DNA of 35,098 nucleotides from a virus, in IMG/VR virus record IMGVR_UViG_3300044980_000225, positions 1 to 35,098 of that record; one strand, written 5' to 3'. The translations under genes were made by a program, and so were the position numbers. The notes under the pieces were generated by a model, which worked only from the letters and a program-made list of their open reading frames with translations, did no database searches and was not told the DNA's origin. This document shows, piece by piece, positions 23,471 through 31,228 of the stretch. The first letter of the stretch is position 1, and each line of letters opens with the position of its first letter.

Positions 23471-24655
23471 CTAGTGGATGCTTAAATTACCAACAGATCC
23501 ATATACAATCCAAGAAGTATTGGCAACATTGCATACCATTTGAATTGAATCATACGTATTAGTTGATTGAATAGATCCGCTCGATACTGTCGTTGAAGAA
23601 ACACCAAATAATATTTGCTGACCGGTGTTTTGTGAAATCTGCCACCCCGTGGCATTATTCATACCAGAAACTGCAAGCAGATCACCTACAGCAGACGTTG
23701 TTGGTAGTGTGAGTATGAGCGTACCGCTATAATTACAAATGTAGCCATGTCCTGATGCCATTGTTTGCGTTGATGCCGTAATTACAGACCAAGTAAATCC
23801 GCCCCCGCCACCAGATCCTACACCCAATTGACCAGAAGAGCTTATAACTACCGGACCAACCGAAGTAACTGAGCTTCCGACTATACCTGCAATGTAACAG
23901 GCATCTTGTTGGCCAGCACTAGAACCTTGTGTTCCTATGCGTATGGTATTACTTTCGCTTGTAGTTCCTGTATTGCCTATGAGAATATTACTTGATTCAG
24001 TACCGGTATATTGAGTTCCTGAATTGTAACCGATACCAATATTATTTGATCCCGTTGTAGATCCTAAGGAGAACCATCCCATTGCTGTGTTATTAGATCC
24101 CGCAGCTACCGCATGCAATGATGAATAACCAACAGAACAGTTCGCGCTTCCGGTAGTCGCACCACATGATGAAGCGCCGACACTCGTATTTACATCACCG
24201 GTAGTGAGACCGATCATTGATGAATAACCGACTGCTGTAGTGCCATTGGCAACGCCAGAAGTTAAGCTGAAGTTACCAGATGATTGACCAACAAAAGTAT
24301 TTTGTAATCCGTAACTCGATATAAATCGATTGCCATTTACATTTACTACACCAGATGTACCTGATACTGCAGTTGAAGTCAGATCAAGATTCCCGTCGCT
24401 GATGGCCACATCGCCATTAGCAAATACCGATTCACCAGTTCCTTGCGGAGAGAATGTAATATTACCATGAGAACTGGGATCTATGGATATGGATGGATTG
24501 CCGCTTGTAGGATCTATATCTGATGCTGCCGAGGCAACAACTATATTAAATAAATCACCCCCACCTACATTAATGCCTGCTGCAACAGAACCTGAAGTAC
24601 CTTCTAAATAGAGATAAGGATTTCCGGAGCTATTTCTTAAATTCGCTTGTGACAT
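23471..24655 (-). CDS. Fiber protein with YadA-like repeats, no chaperone
   Basis: A 394-residue protein with SD TAGGAG before ATG 24655. The middle part (about residues 100-230) has the same 'N-x-x-x-G-x-x-S' repeats as the S74 fiber; the block CYIAGIVG matches CYIQGIYG there, so the two are paralogues. The N-terminus differs (MSQANLRNSSGNPYLYLEG) and contains a SPQGTGE motif seen in fiber shafts. The C-terminal ~110 residues are a beta domain (FTWSVITASTQTMASGHGYI, LTLPTTSAVGD, WQISQNTGQQILFG, WIVYGSVGNLSIH) that may be the receptor-binding tip. It lacks the S74 domain of its neighbour. Confidence 0.7.
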   Translation of the reverse strand: MSQANLRNSSGNPYLYLEGTSGSVAAGINVGGGDLFNIVVASAASDIDPTSGNPSISIDPSSHGNITFSPQGTGESVFANGDVAISDGNLDLTSTAVSGTSGVVNVNGNRFISSYGLQNTFVGQSSGNFSLTSGVANGTTAVGYSSMIGLTTGDVNTSVGASSCGATTGSANCSVGYSSLHAVAAGSNNTAMGWFSLGSTTGSNNIGIGYNSGTQYTGTESSNILIGNTGTTSESNTIRIGTQGSSAGQQDACYIAGIVGSSVTSVGPVVISSSGQLGVGSGGGGGFTWSVITASTQTMASGHGYICNYSGTLILTLPTTSAVGDLLAVSGMNNATGWQISQNTGQQILFGVSSTTVSSGSIQSTNTYDSIQMVCNVANTSWIVYGSVGNLSIH

Positions 24656-24665
24656 ACCTTTTCTC

Positions 24666-25244
24666 CTACAATAAATTTATCTGATATTGATAGTTGCATG
24701 TCCATGTCCATGCTTCACCATTAAGACCTTGGACAAATACTCCAAACTGAGTTCCATTGATACCAATCCCATAGGTAACATTCGCAACATCTCTATTCAT
24801 AAGTGGGGCATACCCTGGACTGGTAAGATTTCCTGCTGATGCTTTATATGCGACACTGGAAACAAATCCTCCGCATACCCCAGTAAATCCTGCTTGATAA
24901 CCAATGACATTTGCAGAAAATACAATCGCAAATTGTGTGAGAGGAGGTAATTGCGCACTCCAATCAAAATGAGCAAATGGAAAAAAAGTAATTATATTGT
25001 CATTGGTAGTAACTACATCAGTAGAAGCTACAATACTTAAAGTATTTGGAATAACTGCTGTATCAACTTCGACCGTAGCAAAGCTTTGTCCTGTTGTCAC
25101 TTCACCCTTAATAAATATGATTCCTAATCCATTAGGGGCAGCTACGGTATTTGGATCTGCTCCATTATAATTATCTCCTGCCAAAGCAAGAACTGGCCCA
25201 GGTCCAGGACCTTCACCAGTAACAAAACTTTGTATTTGTGACAT
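24666..25244 (-). CDS. Fiber-cluster structural protein
   Basis: A 192-residue protein with SD AAGGAG before ATG 25244. An N-terminal Gly-Pro linker (SFVTGEGPGPGPVLALAGD) is followed by beta-rich sequence with several Phe/Trp residues and NVTYGIGINGTQFGVFVQGL near the end. Probably a baseplate or fiber-connector subunit: it sits between fiber genes and has no enzymatic signature. Family not recognised. Confidence 0.55.
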   Translation of the reverse strand: MSQIQSFVTGEGPGPGPVLALAGDNYNGADPNTVAAPNGLGIIFIKGEVTTGQSFATVEVDTAVIPNTLSIVASTDVVTTNDNIITFFPFAHFDWSAQLPPLTQFAIVFSANVIGYQAGFTGVCGGFVSSVAYKASAGNLTSPGYAPLMNRDVANVTYGIGINGTQFGVFVQGLNGEAWTWTCNYQYQINLL

Positions 25245-25246
25245 AG

Positions 25247-25594
25247 TTATTCTCCTTCAATTCCATAGAAGCAACTTAAATAAACACTGCCGCTCGTTGG
25301 TGCTGTCACGCCATCATCAGCTACCCATATTTGGGTTCCTGCAGAAATGAATGCGCCAGCTTCTTCTACTTGATTGGAACAAAAATCCCACACAATTCCT
25401 GAGTCTGCAGGAACTATTTCATTAAAGTCAATTCCATCAAATGAAATAAATACTGATTGATTTGTCAGATTTTTTATACTTATAATGCGCATTGGATGAG
25501 TAAATGGTGTACCTAGTGGAACTAATTGAGCACCAATAGCTCCAAAAGCAACAGATCGTAATACATCTGGTACAAGTCTAATTGAAAATGACAT
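25247..25594 (-). CDS. Small fiber-cluster structural protein
   Basis: A 115-residue protein with SD AGAGGAG before ATG 25594. Its all-beta sequence (MSFSIRLVPDVLRSVAFGAI, MRIISIKNLTNQSVFISFDG, GSVYLSCFYGIEGE) follows a pattern I associate with small proteins beside fibers in uncultured short-tailed phages. Its stop lies two bases from the next gene's start. Possibly a fiber adaptor. Confidence 0.6.
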   Translation of the reverse strand: MSFSIRLVPDVLRSVAFGAIGAQLVPLGTPFTHPMRIISIKNLTNQSVFISFDGIDFNEIVPADSGIVWDFCSNQVEEAGAFISAGTQIWVADDGVTAPTSGSVYLSCFYGIEGE

Positions 25595-25612
25595 ATTTTC
25601 TCCTCTAGAGAA

Positions 25613-25628
25613 GGGGTCTTATGACCCC
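25613..25628 (-). terminator. Intercistronic hairpin after the large fiber gene
   Basis: GGGGTC, 4-nt loop, GACCCC; on the minus strand followed by TTCTCT. A tight 6-bp GC stem, 9 bases after the stop of the 547-residue fiber gene. Partial terminator or 3'-end protector. Confidence 0.5.
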
Positions 25629-25637
25629 ATACATTTA

Positions 25638-27281
25638 TTAAGACAATACCCAAAATGTAAGAACAATATTACCATTAAGTGCAGATACACCACCATTGGT
25701 GAGCGTTATTACCGCACTTCCTGATTGTGGTAAAATACGATTTACACGCATTTCTGCATCATTTGTACCGGTATTAGTCACTGAAGCAATAATGGCAGAT
25801 GTTGCTGCTATAAAGCTATTGGTTAACGTGACTACAAGAGTACCACCCGCCGCTTGGGTATATCCTGCAAAAGTTACTGAACCAACACGTGCATTATTAA
25901 CCACGGTTACCGTAGATCCTGGTCCCGCTGTTGCAGCAACTTGTATATTTCCTATAGAAACGTTTCCATCGGTACCGCCATCAATAACAACCGTTCCCGT
26001 ACCTGCTGCATTACCAATAGAAGTGTTGCCGTTGCCTGTTGTATTAATATCAATTACCCCAAATTGATTAATGGTAGTTAATCCATCAACATTACCTATA
26101 GTCACCGTTTTTGCACCAGTGGCAGTCGTGCCTGTTGCAATATTAACATTGGTTGATCCGAGAAGATTAGTTCCCGTTGCAATATTGACTGTTTTAGTAG
26201 CACTTGCGCTCGTGTTTACGCCACCAGTTGCTAAGTTTAATGTGTCCGTATCAGCTGTTACCACGGCACCACCATTGATAGTTGTGGTACGATTAACCGC
26301 AGGAGTGACATTGGCAAGATTTATGGTGGTTACCGTATCAGTAGGAGCCATAGTTAAATCAGTAGCAGGATCAATCGTAATAGTGGATCCAGAAGTTTGA
26401 ATAATATCACCCGTTGTGGTTAAACTTACTCCGTCAGTACCAGCTTCTACTAATATACCGCCAGTTGTATCAGTTGCTTCCAAATGGATTGCACTTGCAG
26501 AAACTGCATCAGCAGTTAAATGAATTGTACCGACACTTGCACCATTTGCGGTGAGTGCAATGGGTCCCTGTGCTAAAGCAGCAATACCAGCACTCGTACC
26601 ACCAGTAGTAGCATCAAGCACAAGTGCGCCACTTATATCAGCATCAGATTGAATATAAATTGCACCATCGGTGGACAATATACCAATCGCAGAACTTGTT
26701 ACGGTGCCCGCTCCAGTTCCGGTCGTATTTTCGATCAGAATACCACTTGCGGTTCCACCGTCTGCTTGAATAATAATTGCATCCTGTACGCTTTCTCCTG
26801 CAACGATACCAATAGATCCAAGACCGGAAGAAATAAGTATGTCTTTTGCAGCAGCAGCCGTAGCTATTTCAATACCACCTGCGGCTGATGTAATATCTAT
26901 CGAATTGGCTCCAGTTCCAACCGTTGATTGAATTACGATAGTACTTGAAGTACCGCCAGTTTCTTCAATGGTAACAACACCAGCAGAATTTACATTACCA
27001 TTAATTAATGTGCTTCCGGTAATACTAGTTGGTCCAGGATTTACCGTAAGACTGGAAAGTACTGAACTATTGGTAGAAGCTACTGTCCATATAGCATTAT
27101 TTCCTACAATATTTGTTAAAAAATAAATGTTATCAGTAGCTTGATCAATCCACTCAGTACCAATAGGTGCAAAATCACTTATGGTCGGTGCTGTATTAGC
27201 TAATATTGGGGGATTGATTACGGGAATTAATGGATCTGTAAGCCCATATGCAGTGGGATTAGTAAAATTATTTATTGACAT
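25638..27281 (-). CDS. Large repetitive tail-fiber/shaft protein
   Basis: I place the start at ATG 27281 (MSINNFTNPTAYGLTDPL), preceded by GAGG; the frame open to 27308 has no SD. The product is 547 residues. Residues 1-75 (IGTEWIDQATDNIYFLTNIV) are an anchor domain shared with the protein at 21374-22360. About residues 85-460 are irregular Gly/Thr/Ala/Ile-rich repeats (GILIENTTGTGAGTVT, NIATGTNLLGSTNVN), typical of a beta-helical trimeric shaft. The C-terminus (GSVTFAGYTQAAGGTLVVTL, NGNIVLTFWVLS) looks like a small tip domain. First gene of the fiber block, under promoter element copy 3. Confidence 0.7.
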   Translation of the reverse strand: MSINNFTNPTAYGLTDPLIPVINPPILANTAPTISDFAPIGTEWIDQATDNIYFLTNIVGNNAIWTVASTNSSVLSSLTVNPGPTSITGSTLINGNVNSAGVVTIEETGGTSSTIVIQSTVGTGANSIDITSAAGGIEIATAAAAKDILISSGLGSIGIVAGESVQDAIIIQADGGTASGILIENTTGTGAGTVTSSAIGILSTDGAIYIQSDADISGALVLDATTGGTSAGIAALAQGPIALTANGASVGTIHLTADAVSASAIHLEATDTTGGILVEAGTDGVSLTTTGDIIQTSGSTITIDPATDLTMAPTDTVTTINLANVTPAVNRTTTINGGAVVTADTDTLNLATGGVNTSASATKTVNIATGTNLLGSTNVNIATGTTATGAKTVTIGNVDGLTTINQFGVIDINTTGNGNTSIGNAAGTGTVVIDGGTDGNVSIGNIQVAATAGPGSTVTVVNNARVGSVTFAGYTQAAGGTLVVTLTNSFIAATSAIIASVTNTGTNDAEMRVNRILPQSGSAVITLTNGGVSALNGNIVLTFWVLS

Positions 27282-27314
27282 ATACCATCCTCTTAAAAAT
27301 TTATACATATTTTA

Positions 27315-27343
27315 AGTCTGGCAGTGCGATATTTTCTCGACAA
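27315..27343 (-). promoter_or_regulatory. Late promoter element, copy 3 (fiber block)
   Basis: Minus strand: -35 TTGTCG, 17-bp spacer with ATCGCACT, -10 CAGACT; it lies 34 bases before the large fiber gene. Its -35 region is shared back to back with a + strand promoter for the RHH gene. Confidence 0.55.
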
Positions 27344-27365
27344 GTTAAAATTATCGAGTTATACT
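27337..27365 (+). promoter_or_regulatory. Candidate rightward promoter for the RHH gene
   Basis: TCGACA (27337-27342), 17-bp spacer, TATACT (27360-27365). An inverted repeat CTCGA/TCGAG flanks the spacer (27336-27358) and could be an operator for the RHH protein encoded downstream. Confidence 0.45.
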
Positions 27366-27395
27366 TTTATACAAATGTATATTTATAGGAGATGT

Positions 27396-27584
27396 ATGAA
27401 AGATAGAAGAATTGTATATCAAGCACACCTCAAAAGAATAATATTAGATGTTGAACCAAAGTTTCATAATGAAATAAAAGTGAGAGCAGCGCTTAGAAAT
27501 ATATCAATAAAAGATTATGTTGAAACAGCGTTAAATGTTTTTATACAGCAATATGAAAAAATACCAATAACTACAAAGGAATAA
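27396..27584 (+). CDS. Ribbon-helix-helix (CopG/Arc-type) regulator
   Basis: A 62-residue protein starting at ATG 27396 (MKDRRIVYQAHLKRI) with TAGGAG upstream; the longer frame to 27324 runs through promoter sequence. LKRIILDVEPKFHNEIKVRAAL gives the beta strand and first helix, NISIKDYVETALNVFIQQ the second helix: a textbook RHH fold. It is a lone + strand gene between two minus-strand structural blocks, with a divergent promoter pair in front. It may autoregulate and also affect the fiber promoter. A tiny hydrophobic ORF follows directly. It could be an antitoxin-like or partition-like protein, but no partner of known type is present. Confidence 0.75.
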   Translation: MKDRRIVYQAHLKRIILDVEPKFHNEIKVRAALRNISIKDYVETALNVFIQQYEKIPITTKE

Positions 27585-27585
27585 A

Positions 27586-27642
27586 ATGACTTTCATAGGA
27601 ATCGTAATTACCATTTTTATAATCAGATGGTTATTAGATTAA
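27586..27642 (+). CDS. 18-residue hydrophobic peptide ORF
   Basis: ATG 27586 to TAA 27640-27642, with AAAGGA six bases upstream, inside the end of the RHH gene. The peptide MTFIGIVITIFIIRWLLD is almost wholly hydrophobic, as in small membrane-acting peptides. It lies one base after the RHH stop and would be co-transcribed with it. It is very short and could be chance, but the good SD supports it. Confidence 0.4.
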   Translation: MTFIGIVITIFIIRWLLD

Positions 27643-28973
27643 ATATCCATCCCAAATTTTTTTAAAAGATCGAGATATCTTTTTACGCCTTGTTCATCTC
27701 GTTTCATAGCAGCATCAAAAGCAAGTGCTGCATATTCTTGTAGTTCTGGTTTATTTTTCTTAAAGAAGTGGATTACATCACGGGACGGTTTTCGTTTAAC
27801 ACCCCACGTAAATAATCTCTTTAATTTCCCTGGTTTGAATTTGGAGAAGAGGGGATTTTCCATGATACTTTTCATATAATCATCAGTCTCTTTAATAGTT
27901 CCCAAATTTTCAGCAAGTGTTTCAGCTCTTCGATAGGGCTTTCCGAAGTCTAGATTAGCTTTTTCTGCCTTTTCTATTTGTTCATTAAGCGTGCCATTAA
28001 TACGCTTAAGCCAATTAACTTCCGTTTCAGAGCCAGATTTTTCCAATCGGTCTTTTATTAAAGCATTAATATGCTTTTTTTGTTTTATAGCTCTTCTTAA
28101 ATTAATTTGGCCAACTTTTGTTCCAGTTTTATTAATAATTTTGTTTATATCATTAACTTCTTGAGTAACTCGTTTTATGGCAGTTGATTCCATACCAGTG
28201 CCCCCTTGTCTTATATCCTTTGCTAGTTTATCGATACTTCTTTGTAATGGTTCACCTTGCAAGTATATTTTCTGTGCTTGTTTATCAGCAAGTTTATATT
28301 GCGCTTGTTCAGTATCTTCAGCAAATTTAATAAGATTCATTCCGGACTTTTTATGGGCCCATGCTTCAAAGCCACCAGCACCGACCAGATTAGCTATGGT
28401 TTGCATAAGTGGTCCTCCACCAAGTTCTGAAGTAATAAATCCAGGGGCAACACGAGAAGCAATTTTACCTAAGAAACGTGGTGTTGCGCTTGCTCCTCCG
28501 GTTAATATATCAACAGCAATACGTGGTACTTCTGTTGCCAATTCATCAATACCTCTTTCGACTATATCTTGTGGCTCAAAATAATTTTCTGGCGCAAGTT
28601 TGGCGATATGGCCCTTTATACTTTCCGGCGTCGGTAATTGTTCTCCAATAGTGCCGGCTACTGTTTTTATTATTTTCGCAGGAATTGGTCCTCCGGGAAC
28701 CAATGATTCCAATGCACTCTTTGATGTTTCAGGTAAAGATTTGAGCGTACCATATATAGATCCGGGAAGACCGCCAACACTTTCTGCTATACGTGAAGCA
28801 CCACGACCTAATTGACGAGCCCCATACTCTGGCCATGTTTCTTCAGAAAAATTGTATTGGGAATTTTCTTTTTCGCCGATTGGTTCTTCATCAAAACGCT
28901 CAAGTATTTCATATTTACCCAAAGGTTTTAATGATGGTTGCTCATCAAAAAGTTCTAATATTTCATATGGCAT
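27639..28973 (-). CDS. Ejection-type internal virion protein (large)
   Basis: A 444-residue protein with SD AGAGGAA before ATG 28973. It starts with two copies of a short repeat (YEILELFDEQP, YEILERFDEEP), a feature I associate with podophage DNA-ejection proteins. A hydrophobic, Gly/Pro-rich middle follows (VGGLPGSIYGTLKSLPETSK, ITSELGGGPLMQTIANLVGAG), and then a long Lys-rich helical C-terminal half with coiled coils. Such proteins leave the capsid with the DNA and help form a channel across the cell envelope. The role is inferred from composition and position at the end of a block of similar proteins. Confidence 0.55.
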   Translation of the reverse strand: MPYEILELFDEQPSLKPLGKYEILERFDEEPIGEKENSQYNFSEETWPEYGARQLGRGASRIAESVGGLPGSIYGTLKSLPETSKSALESLVPGGPIPAKIIKTVAGTIGEQLPTPESIKGHIAKLAPENYFEPQDIVERGIDELATEVPRIAVDILTGGASATPRFLGKIASRVAPGFITSELGGGPLMQTIANLVGAGGFEAWAHKKSGMNLIKFAEDTEQAQYKLADKQAQKIYLQGEPLQRSIDKLAKDIRQGGTGMESTAIKRVTQEVNDINKIINKTGTKVGQINLRRAIKQKKHINALIKDRLEKSGSETEVNWLKRINGTLNEQIEKAEKANLDFGKPYRRAETLAENLGTIKETDDYMKSIMENPLFSKFKPGKLKRLFTWGVKRKPSRDVIHFFKKNKPELQEYAALAFDAAMKRDEQGVKRYLDLLKKFGMDI

Positions 28974-28990
28974 AGCATTTCCTCTGGAGA

Positions 28991-30208
28991 TTATTCTGGA
29001 GAAAATGATTTTCCATTAGAAACCATTATCTTACCGGTATTTGAATCTTTATATCGTTTCACTTTAGTTGGATCTGGTAATTCATCGGACATTTCTGGTT
29101 GTCCAGATTTTTCTGCCTTCATAGGAGCAATCAATTGATTGAATTCATCGGTAGCTTCATTTTTTATTTCATTTGCACGTTCATCAGTTAATTTTCGAAT
29201 ATTTGCCGGCCGTTTCCCGCCATTTTCTTCAATGATTTTTTCCATTGCCAAATCTTCTGCTTGCGAAGCGCGTGCCATCGATTTATATATCTCGCCAATA
29301 CGACGACGACCTGCTTCGCTGTTTAATAGCGTTGGTACTGTTGCCATAAAGAATTCAATTTCTTTCTCAGTTACTCGACTACCAAAGAGTTGTTTTGCCC
29401 CTTTTACGAATCCAGCACTTCGTTTCTTATATTCTTGTGTTTCTGGACTGGTTAGACCCCACAAGTTAACACCGTGTCCAAATAGACCTTTTTCAGCAAC
29501 TTCTAAAGCTGCAGCTTTACCAGGGGAAATAAGTTTTCCCGAAGAACCGAGTTTTTCCATTTCTAGAATTTCTTTTACATTATCTTGGTCTGCTTTGGCT
29601 TTATCTTTAATTTGATCATACCATTTCTGTGTTTGTTGATCGATATGATGTTGTTCGACGCGTTCTTCTTTTGTTTGTTCGGTCTTATGTTTCCTTTCAG
29701 CTTCAGACTTTTGAAATCCTAGTTTTTCTTCTGCTAAACGCAAGCGTGCTTGCTCTGGCGTTTCTTTTTTTTGTCTGAATAAAGCAGATTTGCGTGTCTC
29801 CTCTGGCTTTCGTGCGCGCTCAAGGGATATTTCATCAAAAGCTTGTTTGACTGCGGGATTAACTTTCAATTCAGCTCGTTCTTCGGGAACAGTTGCTTCG
29901 GGTTGTGATTGTGCCGGTTCACGTTGTGATATCGCATCAATTAATTTAGCTTGAACAGTCGGGGGTGAATTAACAATAAGACGAGCATCTTCAGGAGTAA
30001 ATCCAGCTTTGACTAACATTTCTTCCGTAAGTTTATTTGGTGTTTCAGAGAGACCAGTAATTTGTCCTAGACCACTTGCAAGAGTGCCGAGACCAGAGCC
30101 GATCCCTTCGCCAATTGTTTGTCCTACTTGCGATCCCAGACCGGTAGCTAATTGATTAGCAAATATTTGTCCCGTTGATTTTGATTCAGGTACTACAGTT
30201 AATGCCAT
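28991..30208 (-). CDS. Ejection-type internal virion protein
   Basis: A 405-residue protein with SD AAGGAG; its ATG overlaps the previous stop (TAATG). Residues 12-55 are Gly/Leu-rich and amphipathic (TGLGSQVGQTIGEGIGSGLG), able to interact with membranes. Residues ~100-210 are a highly charged coiled coil. The C-terminal part (TQEYKKRSAGFVKGAKQLFG, EKEIEFFMATVPTLLNSEAG) is helical with a conserved look. No lytic-transglycosylase or peptidase motif is visible. Together with its neighbours it probably forms the ejectosome. Confidence 0.5.
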   Translation of the reverse strand: MALTVVPESKSTGQIFANQLATGLGSQVGQTIGEGIGSGLGTLASGLGQITGLSETPNKLTEEMLVKAGFTPEDARLIVNSPPTVQAKLIDAISQREPAQSQPEATVPEERAELKVNPAVKQAFDEISLERARKPEETRKSALFRQKKETPEQARLRLAEEKLGFQKSEAERKHKTEQTKEERVEQHHIDQQTQKWYDQIKDKAKADQDNVKEILEMEKLGSSGKLISPGKAAALEVAEKGLFGHGVNLWGLTSPETQEYKKRSAGFVKGAKQLFGSRVTEKEIEFFMATVPTLLNSEAGRRRIGEIYKSMARASQAEDLAMEKIIEENGGKRPANIRKLTDERANEIKNEATDEFNQLIAPMKAEKSGQPEMSDELPDPTKVKRYKDSNTGKIMVSNGKSFSPE

Positions 30209-30651
30209 TATCGTGCTCCTTGGTTGAGTGTATTGGCAGCAATACCCTTGAGATACTTAAGCATTAAGTTTCTGCCATCTCCGCTCATTTTACTCAAGAT
30301 ATTTTCAAATATTCTACGTTGATCATCTTCAGATTCAGCTAATGCTTCTGGAACAATCGATTGTTGTGCTTCGGTTTGCGAACTACTTAATTGTTGTAGT
30401 AAGTTTCTAATGATGTTCTGCATAGCACCATTGCCGATTTCATCCCCAATTTGTTGCATACCGGACTGTCCTGATAAAGATTGGGCTTCCGGATTCTGCT
30501 GGCTGAGAACACTTTCTAAACCGGCACCGGTTAAACCCCCAAGAGCACCACCAATTGGCCCACCTGCAGCATTTCCTGCGGTTTGTGATACAAGTGGCAA
30601 TAACTTCACAAGTAATTGTGCTAATCCCGGATTTACTTGTTGTATTTGCAT
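30208..30651 (-). CDS. Small Gly/Gln-rich ejection-block protein
   Basis: A 147-residue protein with SD GAGGAA before ATG 30651. Residues 10-55 are hydrophobic and Gly/Ala-rich (LLVKLLPLVSQTAGNAAGG, IGGALGGLTGAGLESVL), possibly membrane-inserting. The rest is Gln/Ser-rich and helical. Its stop overlaps the next start, implying coupled translation. A role in DNA ejection is inferred from neighbours. Confidence 0.5.
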   Translation of the reverse strand: MQIQQVNPGLAQLLVKLLPLVSQTAGNAAGGPIGGALGGLTGAGLESVLSQQNPEAQSLSGQSGMQQIGDEIGNGAMQNIIRNLLQQLSSSQTEAQQSIVPEALAESEDDQRRIFENILSKMSGDGRNLMLKYLKGIAANTLNQGAR

Positions 30652-30660
30652 AGTTATTCC

Positions 30661-31218
30661 TCATGTAGGTAGTTGATATGGTTGACTATAATTACTCAAT
30701 TGACGACCCGTAAAATCTATAGCGGGACCTGCTAATGCGCCAAGTGGTCCAAATGCACCTATTCCGGCAGCACCAGCAACGGGAGAAAAATCTTGGAGTG
30801 CATTTCCTACAAACTGACCCGCTTTCTGTCCCCACGTAAGTGGTTTATTGGCTAAATTTTGTGCATTCATATAGGAAGAAGAACGTGTGTTGCCAAATGG
30901 ACTTTGATTCATTTGTTGTGCACTCGTTGGTTCTAGGCGTGCTAATATATTTTCCAGTGTAGCCATATGAGGTTGATTGCCAAATTGACCTTTACCAAGC
31001 AATGCTTCCAGTAATCCTTCAATGCCACTTTTTGATTTAATTTCTGCAGCTTTTTGTTGATCCATTTGCTGTTGATCTTGACGTGGTTTATTTATCTGAT
31101 TAAACAGATATTGCATAATAAAGTTATTTATTTGTTCATCAGTCAACTGATTGGCTTGCATTGGTTGATTTTGATTTGGTTGAGCCATTGGCGTTTGCGG
31201 AACTTGAATGTCTGGCAT
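30661..31218 (-). CDS. Gln-rich virion-type protein
   Basis: A 185-residue protein with SD AAAGGATAA before ATG 31218. The N-terminal 60 residues are Gln/Asn/Pro-rich and predicted disordered (QPNQNQPMQANQLTDEQINN). The C-terminal 60 are Ala/Gly-rich with weak hydrophobic helices (GQFVGNALQDFSPVAGAAGI, GPLGALAGPAIDF). Encoded between other ejection-type proteins on the same strand. No family recognised. Confidence 0.5.
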   Translation of the reverse strand: MPDIQVPQTPMAQPNQNQPMQANQLTDEQINNFIMQYLFNQINKPRQDQQQMDQQKAAEIKSKSGIEGLLEALLGKGQFGNQPHMATLENILARLEPTSAQQMNQSPFGNTRSSSYMNAQNLANKPLTWGQKAGQFVGNALQDFSPVAGAAGIGAFGPLGALAGPAIDFTGRQLSNYSQPYQLPT

Positions 31219-31228
31219 TGTTTATCCT

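Noticed and set aside
22442-24655. DNA repeats in the fiber genes as a CRISPR-like array
   Set aside because: The repeats are degenerate, in frame and code for the 16-residue YadA-like repeat; no constant repeat with unique spacers.
25696-26888. Long + strand ORFs (up to 123 residues) opposite the large fiber gene
   Set aside because: They are Val/Thr/Pro-rich shadows of the repetitive Gly/Thr/Asn fiber sequence, without SDs.
28177-29615. + strand ORFs of 135 and 158 residues opposite the ejection-type genes
   Set aside because: Antisense to well-supported genes with good SDs; Ser/Phe/Cys-rich composition typical of shadow frames.
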